A DNA stretch of 64,000 nucleotides from Solobacterium sp. (GCA_017432325.1 JAFRJJ010000013.1:1-64000), one strand, 5' to 3'; counted from the first letter of the stretch, positions 9,386 through 17,171 are shown. Notes: generated from the sequence alone by a model not told the origin. Numbers and translations are program-made.

Positions 9386-10270
9386 GATCTCAGTCACATA
9401 TTTCCGGATATATACCATCTGTGTCGAAATGCCCCCGTCCATGCGCAGCGCATTGACAGTGTTCAAAGACTGCAGGAATTTCACGATCTTCTTATCATCG
9501 ACTACCCCGAAGATCTCGATCAGCAGATATTCATGCTGTGCGTTCTGGGCGAATATCGTAGCAGCCCGTCCGAATGTCCGGTAATCAATGATTCCGTAAT
9601 CTTCTCCGGTAATATCCTTAGCTTCTCCATCTACGATATATGTATATGACCCGGATATTCCGTTTTCCGCATTGATCATATATCCGTATTCATATGTCCA
9701 GTCTTCATCACCGGTCCATACACCCTTCTGCCACCCATGATATTTCAGCCACATGGTATCTCCGGTAAAGTATGCAGTGGCAAATCCGCTTCCATAAGCA
9801 GGTGTATTTTCTTCTCCCTGCCACTCTGTCCAGGCATTTTTTCTGCGAACAGCACCGACAGGCCTGCCGTATTCTTTTCCGGTCAGGCGGAAAAAGCCTC
9901 CGTTGATCCCGCCTGCATAGGCATACCCGGACGCTACTGTCTCTTCATCCACCAGTTCACTCAGAGGTTTCGGTTCTTCTGTATAATCGACCTGCACAAA
10001 TGTATGCTCAGATGGTATGACCCGCAGAATGTCATACTGGATCCCTTCCAGTGTTCCCGTTTCATGAAACACTTCCTGTACTGTACCGTCTGTATAAACA
10101 TTGATCGCTGTCGTAATATCCCTGCTGAGTTTATTTTCTTTTTCTTTCTCATCCCAGGAATACGTGACAGGCTTATTCGTGTAATTCAGTACAAAAACAA
10201 CTGCAGCAGCTATCAGGAGAATGACTGCAGACAGGATCAGTTTCCAGTATTTCTTCAGAAATTCTTTCAC
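9380..10270 (-). CDS. Membrane-anchored phosphodiester glycosidase-family protein (NAGPA domain)
   Basis: From the proposed GTG start the protein has 296 residues: a short basic N-terminus, one membrane anchor ('LILSAVILLIAAAVVFVLNY'), then an extracellular NAGPA/DUF2233 domain. Family landmarks are 'GGINGGFF' and 'ALRMDGGISTQMVY' near the C-terminus. Members include the human uncovering enzyme that removes GlcNAc from phosphodiesters; bacterial ones act on cell-surface glycans or exopolysaccharide. An upstream ATG at 10345 would give 321 residues, but it lies inside a terminator hairpin of the preceding gene and lacks a ribosome site. A good promoter ends just before the GTG, so the message may be leaderless. 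Substrate unknown. Confidence 0.75.
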   Translation of the reverse strand: MKEFLKKYWKLILSAVILLIAAAVVFVLNYTNKPVTYSWDEKEKENKLSRDITTAINVYTDGTVQEVFHETGTLEGIQYDILRVIPSEHTFVQVDYTEEPKPLSELVDEETVASGYAYAGGINGGFFRLTGKEYGRPVGAVRRKNAWTEWQGEENTPAYGSGFATAYFTGDTMWLKYHGWQKGVWTGDEDWTYEYGYMINAENGISGSYTYIVDGEAKDITGEDYGIIDYRTFGRAATIFAQNAQHEYLLIEIFGVVDDKKIVKFLQSLNTVNALRMDGGISTQMVYIRKYVTEIK

Positions 10271-10274
10271 GTGA

Positions 10275-10303
10275 TATATGATACCAGTTTTGACGGTTTT
10301 CGT
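10275..10303 (-). promoter_or_regulatory. Candidate promoter of the NAGPA-domain gene
   Basis: On the minus strand TTAACG and TATCAT are spaced by exactly 17 bases. The -10 box ends about 7 bases before the proposed GTG start at 10270, which would place transcription start on or next to the start codon. Confidence 0.45.
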
Positions 10304-10317
10304 TAAAAATCTTAAAA

Positions 10318-10345
10318 CAAAACCATGCCTGCTCCTGACAGACAT
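10318..10345 (-). terminator. Terminator after the MBL-fold hydrolase gene
   Basis: On the minus strand CCATGTCTG pairs with CAGGCATGG (one T-G pair), loop TCAGGAG, followed by TTTTGTTTT. It begins 27 bases past the stop at 10372. Confidence 0.75.
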
Positions 10346-10371
10346 GGCATGTATTATGAATTGAAGTCCGA

Positions 10372-11457
10372 TTATTCTTTGACCTGTTTTTTATACACAG
10401 TCCTCAGTGTATACCGCAGCGCGCTGCCCTGCTGGATATATTTGCTGCAGACGGTCATTTTGATGCCGCCGCGTTCAACTTCCCTGACCTCATTACAGTT
10501 TTCAGGATCCTTCATGACAGCGGTGCATGCGTCAAGCAGGTACTGCATGACGATCGGATGCTGGTCGAGCATACCATGACCCGGGAATACACCTGTCATT
10601 TCCGCAAATCTTGGTTTCAGTTTTGTCAGTGCGTCATACATCGCTTCGACGGTACAGTATTCTCGGAACGGATGTTCCTTCGGTCTTGTACCCATACCGG
10701 ACGTATCACCGGTAAACAGGGTCCGGTTATGATGGTCATAGAACCCGCACTGTCCGGGTGTGTGTCCCGGCAGCAATACTGCTTCTACGATATATCCATC
10801 ACCCAGATCAAATTCATATCCATCCGGAACACCGATGATCTCATACGGCTGATATGTTTCTTTATGGTCGATATCGACAATGATGTCTTTTCTGTCAAAC
10901 TTCGTATATACGGGTTCTCCCGGCTGAATCATCTGTCCCCAGACTTCAACCGGATGATCTTCCTGATTGAACAGATAGTCCCAGATATTGGGATTGTTCT
11001 TTTCCTGCAGGTCAGGAACTTCGTATTCATGGCAGTATACTCTGCCGAACTGTGCGCTGCCGTAACAATGATCAAAATGAGAATGTGTTGTAACAGCTAT
11101 GATCTCTTTGTCTCCTACCAGATGACGGATCAGTCCCTTCAGGTCACCGATACCGAATGAGCTGTCTATGATCATGCACTTTTCAGGTCCGTCGATCAGG
11201 TACATCCAGACATCTCCCGCACCGTCAAAGCTGTCGTTATACAAAGCCCAAGTGTTATCACGCACCTTGTAGCACTCTGTATAAGGATTGATCTCTGGAT
11301 AGAACTCCTTTAATGAACTTGTTTCTCTTAATACCTTCATAAATGACCAGCGGATCGGTCGTTCCGGTTCCCAGACGATCCTTTCCGATTTCAGGTCTGA
11401 TTTAATGGGACGCGGTTTTGCGTTGATCGCTGTCCCCTGTTTAAAACTTCCGGGCAT
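10372..11457 (-). CDS. Metallo-beta-lactamase-fold hydrolase
   Basis: The 361-residue protein has a 70-residue polar N-terminal extension followed by an MBL fold. The metal-binding signature is 'THSHFDHCYG' near residue 123, with later ligands in 'LLPGHTPGQCG', 'LFTGDTSG' and 'GVFPGHG'. All metal positions look intact, so it is likely an active Zn or Fe hydrolase of the glyoxalase-II-like group, acting in the cytoplasm. No signal peptide is seen. The ATG at 11457 has GGAGG six bases upstream. It stands alone between terminators; the substrate cannot be told from context. Confidence 0.8.
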   Translation of the reverse strand: MPGSFKQGTAINAKPRPIKSDLKSERIVWEPERPIRWSFMKVLRETSSLKEFYPEINPYTECYKVRDNTWALYNDSFDGAGDVWMYLIDGPEKCMIIDSSFGIGDLKGLIRHLVGDKEIIAVTTHSHFDHCYGSAQFGRVYCHEYEVPDLQEKNNPNIWDYLFNQEDHPVEVWGQMIQPGEPVYTKFDRKDIIVDIDHKETYQPYEIIGVPDGYEFDLGDGYIVEAVLLPGHTPGQCGFYDHHNRTLFTGDTSGMGTRPKEHPFREYCTVEAMYDALTKLKPRFAEMTGVFPGHGMLDQHPIVMQYLLDACTAVMKDPENCNEVREVERGGIKMTVCSKYIQQGSALRYTLRTVYKKQVKE

Positions 11458-11616
11458 GGTTTACCTCCATATTTCTGCAGTTATATTATTCACTTTTCTG
11501 AAGACATCTCGATTTCTGCTTTGCATATAAGCAGACCGCATTTTCTGATAAAAACGTGCCGGAACAATGTCAGGAAACCGTAAAACGATACCGGACAGAC
11601 AGATCTGCGGACTGAA

Positions 11617-11654
11617 AACCGGAACCTGTGAGGGAAACCCAGCCGGTTCCGGTT
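11617..11654. terminator. Terminator after the proline-iminopeptidase-like gene
   Basis: AACCGGAACC and GGTTCCGGTT form a perfect 10-bp stem across an 18-base loop. On the minus strand it is followed by a short T run (TTTTCAG), 37 bases past the stop at 11691. The rest of the 11458-11690 gap shows only weak AT-rich promoter-like sequence for the next gene. Confidence 0.6.
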
Positions 11655-11690
11655 CTTCAAATAGTTCTGTGACCTGTACGCTGTCCTGTT

Positions 11691-12662
11691 TTACAGTCCT
11701 TCTCTCTCCGCAATCGGAAGAAGTTTTTCACGCAGGCACTTTTTAAATTCTTCCGGGCAGTCTCCCAGCGGGTTATGTCCTGCCTGATCAAACCAGATCA
11801 GATCCTTTTCTGGAGCCTGCAGGCTGTCGTAATAATCCTGCACAAGGGAAGCGGGCGTATTATTATCCAGCCGTCCGTCAAAGATAAAGTACGGGACATC
11901 TATTACCCCTTCTGTTTCCTTCAGCATATTCAGTCCGGCGACTTCCTTCCACATGTTCTTCAATACGAAGTGATAGCCTTTGATATAACCGGCGAGCTCT
12001 TTTGCGGTATACTCTTTGCTTCTGAAAACAGGCAGGAACGTGGCGCTCAGATAAGAGCGCTTCTTTTTATCCTGGGAATATCCGCCGTATTTCATCATGA
12101 TCTTCCGCTGCGTCATCATGTCTTCATAAACATGAGGATATACACCGTCGACCGGATAACCGATCTGTACAAGTTTTTCCACAGACTTCTGATCGTTGTG
12201 CCGGCGTGCTTCATCGAGGGCAAACTGATAGGAAAGCTTCTCATTTTCAGGACCGTCCACAAACTGACCGAATCCGACATAAGCCGCTATATGCTCCGGA
12301 TGACGTTTGGCAAGCAGTGTGCCAAGACAGCTTCCCCAGCTTCCGCCGATGATAAACACTTTTTTCTGATCGAATGTTTCGCAGAGATACTTCACCAGTT
12401 CCGCAGCATCTTCTACCAGCTGGGATACTGTCAGATCTTCAGCTTTGCATCCCTCATAAGAACCGCATGTTCCTCTCTGATCCCATGCCACGATCGTAAA
12501 AGTGTCGCACAGATCACTGTTGGCATCGATCACCGAATGACGGTTTGTAACACCCGGGCCGCCGTGCAGGAACAGCAGGATCGGATTGGATGCTTTTTGT
12601 CCCTTGACATGGATCCTCTGCGCAAGACCATTTAAAACAACTGTTTCTTTATAATCGATCAT
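11691..12662 (-). CDS. Alpha/beta hydrolase, proline iminopeptidase-like
   Basis: This 323-residue cytoplasmic protein carries the S33 peptidase hallmarks: the oxyanion motif 'HGGPG' near residue 34, nucleophile elbow 'GGSWGS' near 105, acid in 'FDGRLDNNTP' and the His in 'QAGHNPLG'. Prolyl iminopeptidases release N-terminal proline from peptides; related members cleave other amino-acid amides. A helical cap domain lies between about 135 and 235. The start has AGGAGG with good spacing. It stands alone, before the tungstate transporter operon and facing the same way. Exact specificity is not decidable. Confidence 0.8.
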   Translation of the reverse strand: MIDYKETVVLNGLAQRIHVKGQKASNPILLFLHGGPGVTNRHSVIDANSDLCDTFTIVAWDQRGTCGSYEGCKAEDLTVSQLVEDAAELVKYLCETFDQKKVFIIGGSWGSCLGTLLAKRHPEHIAAYVGFGQFVDGPENEKLSYQFALDEARRHNDQKSVEKLVQIGYPVDGVYPHVYEDMMTQRKIMMKYGGYSQDKKKRSYLSATFLPVFRSKEYTAKELAGYIKGYHFVLKNMWKEVAGLNMLKETEGVIDVPYFIFDGRLDNNTPASLVQDYYDSLQAPEKDLIWFDQAGHNPLGDCPEEFKKCLREKLLPIAEREGL

Positions 12663-12721
12663 GATTACCTCCTGGTTTTTTCTTCTTAATTATACCGTCC
12701 GGAACAGCGGGAATACCTGCC

Positions 12722-13387
12722 TTATTTCGCCAGGCTGCCGTAGAATTCCAGAAATCTGCGGGTGATCTCCTTTTGCGGGTGATACAGGAGCTTTTCAGCC
12801 GGACCGTATTCGTACAGTTCTCCTTCCTGAAAGAACAGCACTTCGTCCGCCAGCCGGCGGGCCTGACTCAGATCATGTGTCACAAGAAGAACAGCGCTGC
12901 CGTATAAATTCCGATATTCGGTGATCAGCTGCTCGGAGATCATTGCGGATTCCATATCCATCGCGGATGTCGGTTCATCCAGGATCAGCAGATCACACGG
13001 TTTCATCAACACCCGTACCAGAGCCATTCTGGCGGTTTCCCCGCCGGAAAGTGAAGAGATCTTCTGCTGTTCGATCGCTGTCAGGTTCAGCCTGCGGATC
13101 AGTTCTTCCGCCCTTTCCGGGTCTCCCCCCGACAGCATAATATTCCTGCGCACACTCATGCGGAACGGATAGCTCTTCTGGGGCATATAACGGATCACCC
13201 CGTCAGACACATGCTTTCCGTTTTTTTCATCCGGATCCAGCACGCCTGCAGTGATCCGGGCAAACGTTGATTTACCGCTGCCATTAGGACCGATCAGGAC
13301 ATAGATCTTCCCGGGATCGAACGTCAGCTGCGGCGTACGCAGCACGGTACGTCTGCCATAGGTTTTTGTGAATGGCGGAATGATCAT
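12722..13387 (-). CDS. tupC: Tungstate ABC transporter, ATP-binding protein
   Basis: From the ATG at 13387 the protein has 221 residues. Walker A is 'GPNGSGKST' near residue 33, the signature is 'LSGGETAR', Walker B is 'LLILDEPTS' and the switch is 'LVTHD'. It drives uptake together with TupB. The start overlaps the end of tupB by four bases (ATGA), so translation is coupled. A longer frame runs upstream to 13627 but only shadows the permease in another frame. Assignment to tungstate rather than molybdate rests on the neighbouring TupA and TupB and the tungsten-type oxidoreductase nearby. Confidence 0.85.
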   Translation of the reverse strand: MIIPPFTKTYGRRTVLRTPQLTFDPGKIYVLIGPNGSGKSTFARITAGVLDPDEKNGKHVSDGVIRYMPQKSYPFRMSVRRNIMLSGGDPERAEELIRRLNLTAIEQQKISSLSGGETARMALVRVLMKPCDLLILDEPTSAMDMESAMISEQLITEYRNLYGSAVLLVTHDLSQARRLADEVLFFQEGELYEYGPAEKLLYHPQKEITRRFLEFYGSLAK

Positions 13388-14070
13388 GCACTGAGTCTCC
13401 TTTGCATCATTGTTACGGCAATATTTACGAGAAGCGAGAGTGCGATCAGGATCATTCCCAGGGCAATACCCAGTGTAAAGCTTCCCCGGTTCGTATAAAG
13501 CATGATCGCAGTCGTCATAACATTGGTTTTCCAGGCGATCGCCCCGCCGACCATGGATACTGCGCCTACTTCCGCGATCGCACGGGAAAATGCCAGGAGA
13601 TAAGTTGAGAAGATCGGATAGACACACTCATTGTAAAGAAGCACGAATGTACGCCTGCGGCCAAGACCCAGTCCGAAAGCGGTCTCATAGATCTGCTGTG
13701 AGATCGGTGATACATATGTTTCCAGATTTGCGATGACAAGGGGCGTGATCAATATTACCTGGGCTATGACCATGATCGTTACCGTGAACAGGAGCTTCAG
13801 TTTTCCAAACGGGCCGACACCGGAAAACAGCATATACATCAAAAGGCCGGCTACTACCGGAGGCATTCCCATCAGTGTTCTGGCTAAAACGATAAATACA
13901 TGTTTTCCCTTGAATCGAGTAGTCCCCAGCCAGATACCGAGAGGCACACCGATCAAAAGGGCGATCAGGGAACTTGTCAGGCATGTTTTTGCCGTAACGA
14001 TCAATATGTTGATCAGTTCACGGTCACCGGAAATGATCAGTTCCCACGCAGTTATAAAAGCACCCAGCAT
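13384..14070 (-). CDS. tupB: Tungstate ABC transporter, permease
   Basis: A 228-residue inner-membrane permease with five to six hydrophobic segments. It has the binding-protein-dependent transport loop ('EVGAVSMVGGAIAWKTNVMT') and the TupB-typical 'TLMGMPPVVAGLLMYMLFS'. The ATG at 14070 is chosen because AGGAG lies eight bases upstream; a GTG two codons earlier is too close to that site. It follows tupA across a GC-rich hairpin and overlaps tupC by four bases. Confidence 0.87.
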   Translation of the reverse strand: MLGAFITAWELIISGDRELINILIVTAKTCLTSSLIALLIGVPLGIWLGTTRFKGKHVFIVLARTLMGMPPVVAGLLMYMLFSGVGPFGKLKLLFTVTIMVIAQVILITPLVIANLETYVSPISQQIYETAFGLGLGRRRTFVLLYNECVYPIFSTYLLAFSRAIAEVGAVSMVGGAIAWKTNVMTTAIMLYTNRGSFTLGIALGMILIALSLLVNIAVTMMQRRLSA

Positions 14071-14092
14071 ATACACAGCTCCTGGAAAATGA

Positions 14093-14110
14093 GGCGGGCA
14101 GCTGCCCGCC
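14093..14110. terminator. GC-rich palindrome between tupA and tupB
   Basis: A perfect 18-base palindrome (GGCGGGCAG/CTGCCCGCC) followed on the minus strand by TCATTTTCC. The T tract is poor, so it probably acts as a partial terminator or mRNA-stabilising hairpin, giving more binding protein than permease, as is common in ABC operons. Confidence 0.5.
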
Positions 14111-14131
14111 CCGTCTTATTAATATCGTATA

Positions 14132-15163
14132 TCAGTTTCCGTTATTGGCCTGGAAGGTCAGGAATGTAGCTTTGTCTGTCAGAATATAGGCATGCATTTC
14201 TTCAGCCATAACAAGGCATGCGCCCATACCGGCATTGGCGGAGATATACCAGTCTGTATAATCCGCATAGCTGTCTGCTTCAGCTGTAATGCCGAGGTCT
14301 TCCGGCCAGAGTGAAAGTTCTTTTGTGTGTGTTCCTGAACCGTCGCCTCTGGAAATGAACGGATACTTGTTTTCAGCGATCGTCTTAAATGCGACAAGCA
14401 CGCTGTCCATATCCTTTACACCGGCAGGATCTTCCGTCGGACCGCAGAGAACAAAGTAATTGTACAGGAAAGAGAGACGCTCTGTATCAAATCCCGGAAG
14501 TACATAAGCAAATCCGTCCTGAACGAATGTTTCTTCCTGTGCCTTGGCATGGACAAAGATCAGATCAGCGTTTCCGTATTTCGCCGCGGCGATAGCTTTT
14601 CCGGTTCCGGCGGACTGGACCTCGACTTTATAACCGTATTTTGATTCGAATACAGGAAGCAGTGCTCCGAGCAGACCCGAGTCATTTACGGAAGTGGTCG
14701 TAGACAGGCGGATCTGTGCTGTCTCCTCTGTTGCCGGTGTGATCTCTCCTTCAAATACTGGAGCACCGTCCAGCAGATAGAACAGACTGTCACCGAATTC
14801 TTCCTGACCAAAGGCAGCTGCCAGTTCTTTTCCTTCTTCCGAAAGGAACCAGTCGATCAGCGCTTCCGCACCTGCGGTGTTGACTTCCACACCATCAACG
14901 GGATTTCCGTCCGCGTCGGTAAACGGTGATTCAGGATTTACCGCAAGCAATGTATAAGTGTTGATCATCTTGTCATCTGCTTCCTTGAGGATGACCGTGT
15001 TGACTGTGCCGGTTTCTGCAGGTGCTGTTTCAGCAGCCGGTTCTGCAGCAGGTGTTTCCGGTTTGTCGGGTTCAGCCGACGGGGCAGCCGGAGATGAGGA
15101 GCAGCCTGTCAGGACACACAGCATCAGTGCGGCTGACAGATTCAGTGATAGTGATTTTTGCAT
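14132..15163 (-). CDS. tupA: Tungstate-binding lipoprotein, apparently circularly permuted TupA
   Basis: The ATG at 15163 has AAGGAGG seven bases upstream, giving 343 residues. A lipoprotein signal ends in 'LTGC' (Cys21), followed by a Pro/Ala/Glu linker to about 53. Residues 152-343 match the N-terminal two thirds of TupA proteins: 'LSTTTSVNDSGLL', 'SAGTGKAI', 'SRGDGSGTHTKE' and 'AYILTDKATFLTF'. The protein then stops. The segment that normally follows ('ILKEADDKMINTYTLLAVNP', a 'DWFLSEEGKELAAAFG' helix and 'LFYL') is instead at residues 55-135, before the TTTS strand. The order of segments is therefore rotated relative to known TupA. Tungstate binding outside the membrane is inferred from the preserved TTTS and GDGSGTH motifs. 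Confidence 0.82.
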   Translation of the reverse strand: MQKSLSLNLSAALMLCVLTGCSSSPAAPSAEPDKPETPAAEPAAETAPAETGTVNTVILKEADDKMINTYTLLAVNPESPFTDADGNPVDGVEVNTAGAEALIDWFLSEEGKELAAAFGQEEFGDSLFYLLDGAPVFEGEITPATEETAQIRLSTTTSVNDSGLLGALLPVFESKYGYKVEVQSAGTGKAIAAAKYGNADLIFVHAKAQEETFVQDGFAYVLPGFDTERLSFLYNYFVLCGPTEDPAGVKDMDSVLVAFKTIAENKYPFISRGDGSGTHTKELSLWPEDLGITAEADSYADYTDWYISANAGMGACLVMAEEMHAYILTDKATFLTFQANNGN

Positions 15164-15173
15164 TTCAATCCTC

Positions 15174-15277
15174 CTTAAAATAACAAACGAGCCTCCGCCA
15201 TACAAAAAGCAATCCGATTCAGGATCAACTTGTATGGAAGAGGCTCGTCCACCGCTTTCAAACGGGATCTGTTATCT
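15174..15277 (-). ncRNA. Structured 5' leader of tupA, possible Moco/Wco riboswitch
   Basis: As minus-strand RNA the leader folds into an outer stem (TTAAAGATAAC with GTTATTTTAA), a small hairpin with a GAAA-containing loop (CCGTTTGAAAGCGG) and a long two-part stem (GAGCCTC + CCATACAA with TTGTATGG + GAGGCTC). The 3' strand of the outer stem ends directly at the AAGGAGG ribosome site of tupA, which suggests translation control. No terminator is seen. Position before a tungstate transporter, next to pterin-cofactor genes, is where Moco/tungsten-cofactor RNA elements occur. The match to that class is inferred from context and shape, not from a consensus alignment. Confidence 0.45.
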
Positions 15278-15282
15278 TTAAC

Positions 15283-15291
15283 GATTATATC
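15283..15291 (-). promoter_or_regulatory. Extended -10 promoter of tupABC
   Basis: The minus strand reads TGATATAAT, an extended -10 element, about 7 bases before the start of the structured leader. No good -35 box is seen, as often with extended -10 promoters. Confidence 0.55.
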
Positions 15292-15383
15292 ATGATATGC
15301 CGGCACATATGTATACAGTGCACGAAAGTATATACAGCAATATGCTTTATCATTGCTTTTTGGAATATAATATCTTACTGTTA

Positions 15384-15406
15384 AATTAAATTCCGCAGTT
15401 TTAATT
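15384..15406. promoter_or_regulatory. AT-rich inverted repeat, candidate LysR operator
   Basis: AATTAAA and TTTAATT form a perfect 7-bp dyad with a 9-base spacer, between the divergent tupA and LysR-type genes. Its symmetry and place fit a LysR-family recognition site controlling both genes. Binding is inferred. Confidence 0.4.
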
Positions 15407-15464
15407 CCATCTTCCGATTGATTGATCAATATCCGCCCTGCAGTTCATACATAGTGATCATCCT

Positions 15465-15470
15465 TATAAT
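15465..15470 (+). promoter_or_regulatory. -10 box for the LysR-type gene
   Basis: TATAAT lies 36 bases before the start codon; the best -35 candidate (GTTCAT, 16-base spacing) is poor. GAAGGAGA at 15490-15497 is the ribosome site. Confidence 0.4.
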
Positions 15471-15506
15471 CCCGGCGTTTTTTATGCGCAGAAGGAGAAT
15501 TTTTTT

Positions 15507-16403
15507 ATGCGTATATCACAGCTGCGTTATTTTGTGACTGTTGCACAGCTGGAAAATATGTCACAGGCGGCAGAACTGCTGCATCTTTCGCAGTCTTCCC
15601 TGTCCAAGAATATTTCTACACTTGAAGAAGAGCTCGGCATGCAGCTTTTTCAGCGCAGCGGAAGACGGGTCATATTGAACGCTGCCGGGGAACGGTTTCT
15701 GGAATACAGCACGATGGCGCTGCGTGAACTCGAATATGCGGTTGACGACATGCAGCTGCTGTCCAGCGGCAGGGAATCCAGGATCAGGATCGGAACAGCC
15801 GGATTCAGTGACCGTCTGGGAGAATGCCTTGCTGAATTCAGGAAACTCGAACCGCAGGCGGAGTTTGAACTGACCGGCAATATTGAGACGCAGGAACATC
15901 TGGACATCAATCAGTTTGATATGCTGATATATCCCGATACTCATAAATATGAAAAATATCAGGGAATGCTGCTGTATGAGGAACGGTATTATCTGGCCGT
16001 CCCTGCAAATCATCATCTTTCTGAAAGCACAGTAGCAGGCACCAAACTGTTCGAAGATGAAAATGTCATATTTCTGCGCAGCGGCAGGTCAGGAGAAGAA
16101 TATCCCTATCATATCTGCAGTGTGCTTGCGCTGCGTTTCCCGTCTGTCTGCTTCGCTGACACGAGGGAGCTTCACTGCAAAATGATCGCCGGCGGACTTG
16201 GCGTTGGATTTGTGCCCCGCACAAGCGCATATCTGTATCAGAAAGAGGAGATCCGTCTGATCCCGATCCTGGATCAGCGTTTCTCACGCAGAATGATGAT
16301 CTGTTTCCGGAGAGAGAAATACCTCTCTGAACTGGCTTCCAGATTCCGTGATTTCGTTCTGGAATATTTTTCTGTCGAAGAAAAACCCGGTGAAACCGGG
16401 TAA
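15507..16403 (+). CDS. LysR-family transcriptional regulator
   Basis: A 298-residue protein with the N-terminal winged helix-turn-helix of the LysR family (1-60: 'MRISQLRYFVTVAQLENMSQ', 'LHLSQSSLSKNI', 'LEEELGMQLFQR') and a C-terminal periplasmic-binding-like effector domain (about 90-290). It is divergent from tupABC and opens the pterin-cofactor cluster, so it plausibly controls tungstate uptake or the aldehyde oxidoreductase. The effector is unknown. The last codons contain a hairpin that is the terminator of the opposing gene. Confidence 0.88.
   Translation: MRISQLRYFVTVAQLENMSQAAELLHLSQSSLSKNISTLEEELGMQLFQRSGRRVILNAAGERFLEYSTMALRELEYAVDDMQLLSSGRESRIRIGTAGFSDRLGECLAEFRKLEPQAEFELTGNIETQEHLDINQFDMLIYPDTHKYEKYQGMLLYEERYYLAVPANHHLSESTVAGTKLFEDENVIFLRSGRSGEEYPYHICSVLALRFPSVCFADTRELHCKMIAGGLGVGFVPRTSAYLYQKEEIRLIPILDQRFSRRMMICFRREKYLSELASRFRDFVLEYFSVEEKPGETG
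16380..16401 (-). terminator. Terminator of the MoeB/ThiF-like gene
   Basis: On the minus strand ACCCGGT, TTC, ACCGGGT is followed by five T, 16 bases past the stop at 16417. It sits inside the 3' end of the LysR coding sequence. Confidence 0.8.
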
Positions 16404-16416
16404 GAACAGTATTGTT

Positions 16417-17091
16417 TCAGCGCAGCGGGATCAGTGTCCATTCCATCGTCCTGAGGTCTGCCATCAGCAGTTTCCCATCCAGGGATGACGGCCTTCCGCA
16501 CAGCAGTTTGACTGCTTCTGCCGCTTCCAAGGCAGCACATGCCGCAGGCGTGAATGACAGGCTTGTTTTTGAAGAAGAAGCCCCTTCACTTCCATAAAGC
16601 CGGTGAAGTATTCCTTCACCCGGACGTATGACCGCAGCCTGCAGGGCCCAGCCCTGAATGGCACCATGCACCAATGTGATCTGATGCTTTGCGCATGTAT
16701 CTTCCAGCAGAAGTCTTGCGGCAACATTATCAAGGGCATCAATGACAAGATCCTGACCGCATACCATTGCATCTGCGTTTTCCGCATCCAGGAAAGCTTC
16801 AAAAACCTTTGTTTTTGCATCCGGATTGATACGCCTGAGCCTTTCCGCAGCTGCCTGTGCCTTTGATCTGCCGAGCATGTCCGGTGAAGAAAGGATCTGC
16901 CGGTTCATATTGGACGCTTCAAAAACATCCCCGTCCGCAAAGGTCAGTTCACCGACACCGATTCTTGCGAGATATTCCAGGACATAGCCGCCCAGGCCTC
17001 CGCAGCCTGCTACAAGCACTTTTTTACATTTAAGAATATCCTGCTCTTCCTTACTGAGGGCAGGGATATTCCGTTCATATCTGGATTCCAT
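16417..17091 (-). CDS. MoeB/ThiF/HesA-family adenylyltransferase
   Basis: The ATG at 17091 has GGAG ten bases upstream and gives 224 residues. The nucleotide site is 'VAGCGGLGGYV' and the conserved acidic/Arg block is 'DGDVFEASNMNRQ', both needed to adenylate the C-terminal Gly of ubiquitin-like sulfur carriers. The two CxxC zinc pairs of classical MoeB are not visible, nor is a rhodanese domain. Its likely partner is the MoaD-like protein at 24943-25179, whose tail ends in Gly-Gly-Gly. It faces moeA and shares an 80-base divergent region. It may act in molybdopterin dithiolene formation. Confidence 0.8.
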   Translation of the reverse strand: MESRYERNIPALSKEEQDILKCKKVLVAGCGGLGGYVLEYLARIGVGELTFADGDVFEASNMNRQILSSPDMLGRSKAQAAAERLRRINPDAKTKVFEAFLDAENADAMVCGQDLVIDALDNVAARLLLEDTCAKHQITLVHGAIQGWALQAAVIRPGEGILHRLYGSEGASSSKTSLSFTPAACAALEAAEAVKLLCGRPSSLDGKLLMADLRTMEWTLIPLR

Positions 17092-17105
17092 AGCACAAAA
17101 GCTCC

Positions 17106-17124
17106 TGCTATTTCCAATATAGCA
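17106..17124. promoter_or_regulatory. Inverted repeat between the MoeB-like gene and moeA
   Basis: TGCTAT and ATAGCA are separated by 7 bases in the short divergent region. It could be an operator for either gene; no clear promoter boxes are visible beside it. Confidence 0.25.
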
Positions 17125-17171
17125 CAGGCGGAAACAGACCTTATTACGATATGTCATAAGAGGAGATACCA

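Larger units (their letters stand above)
15164..15506. other. 343-base divergent intergenic region between tupA and the LysR gene
   Basis: It holds, from left to right, the structured tupA leader (15174-15277), an extended -10 promoter for tupA near 15283, an AT-rich inverted repeat (15384-15406) and a TATAAT with ribosome site for the LysR gene. A minus-strand open frame of 84 codons here is only a shadow. Confidence 0.7.

Noticed and set aside
11775-12635. Plus-strand open frame of 286 codons
   Set aside because: Antisense to the alpha/beta hydrolase, which has all catalytic motifs.
13388-13627. N-terminal extension of tupC
   Set aside because: It reads tupB in another frame; the ATGA overlap gives the expected start at 13387.
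15175-15429. Minus-strand open frame of 84 codons before tupA
   Set aside because: It covers the structured leader and promoter of tupA; no ribosome site and no domain.
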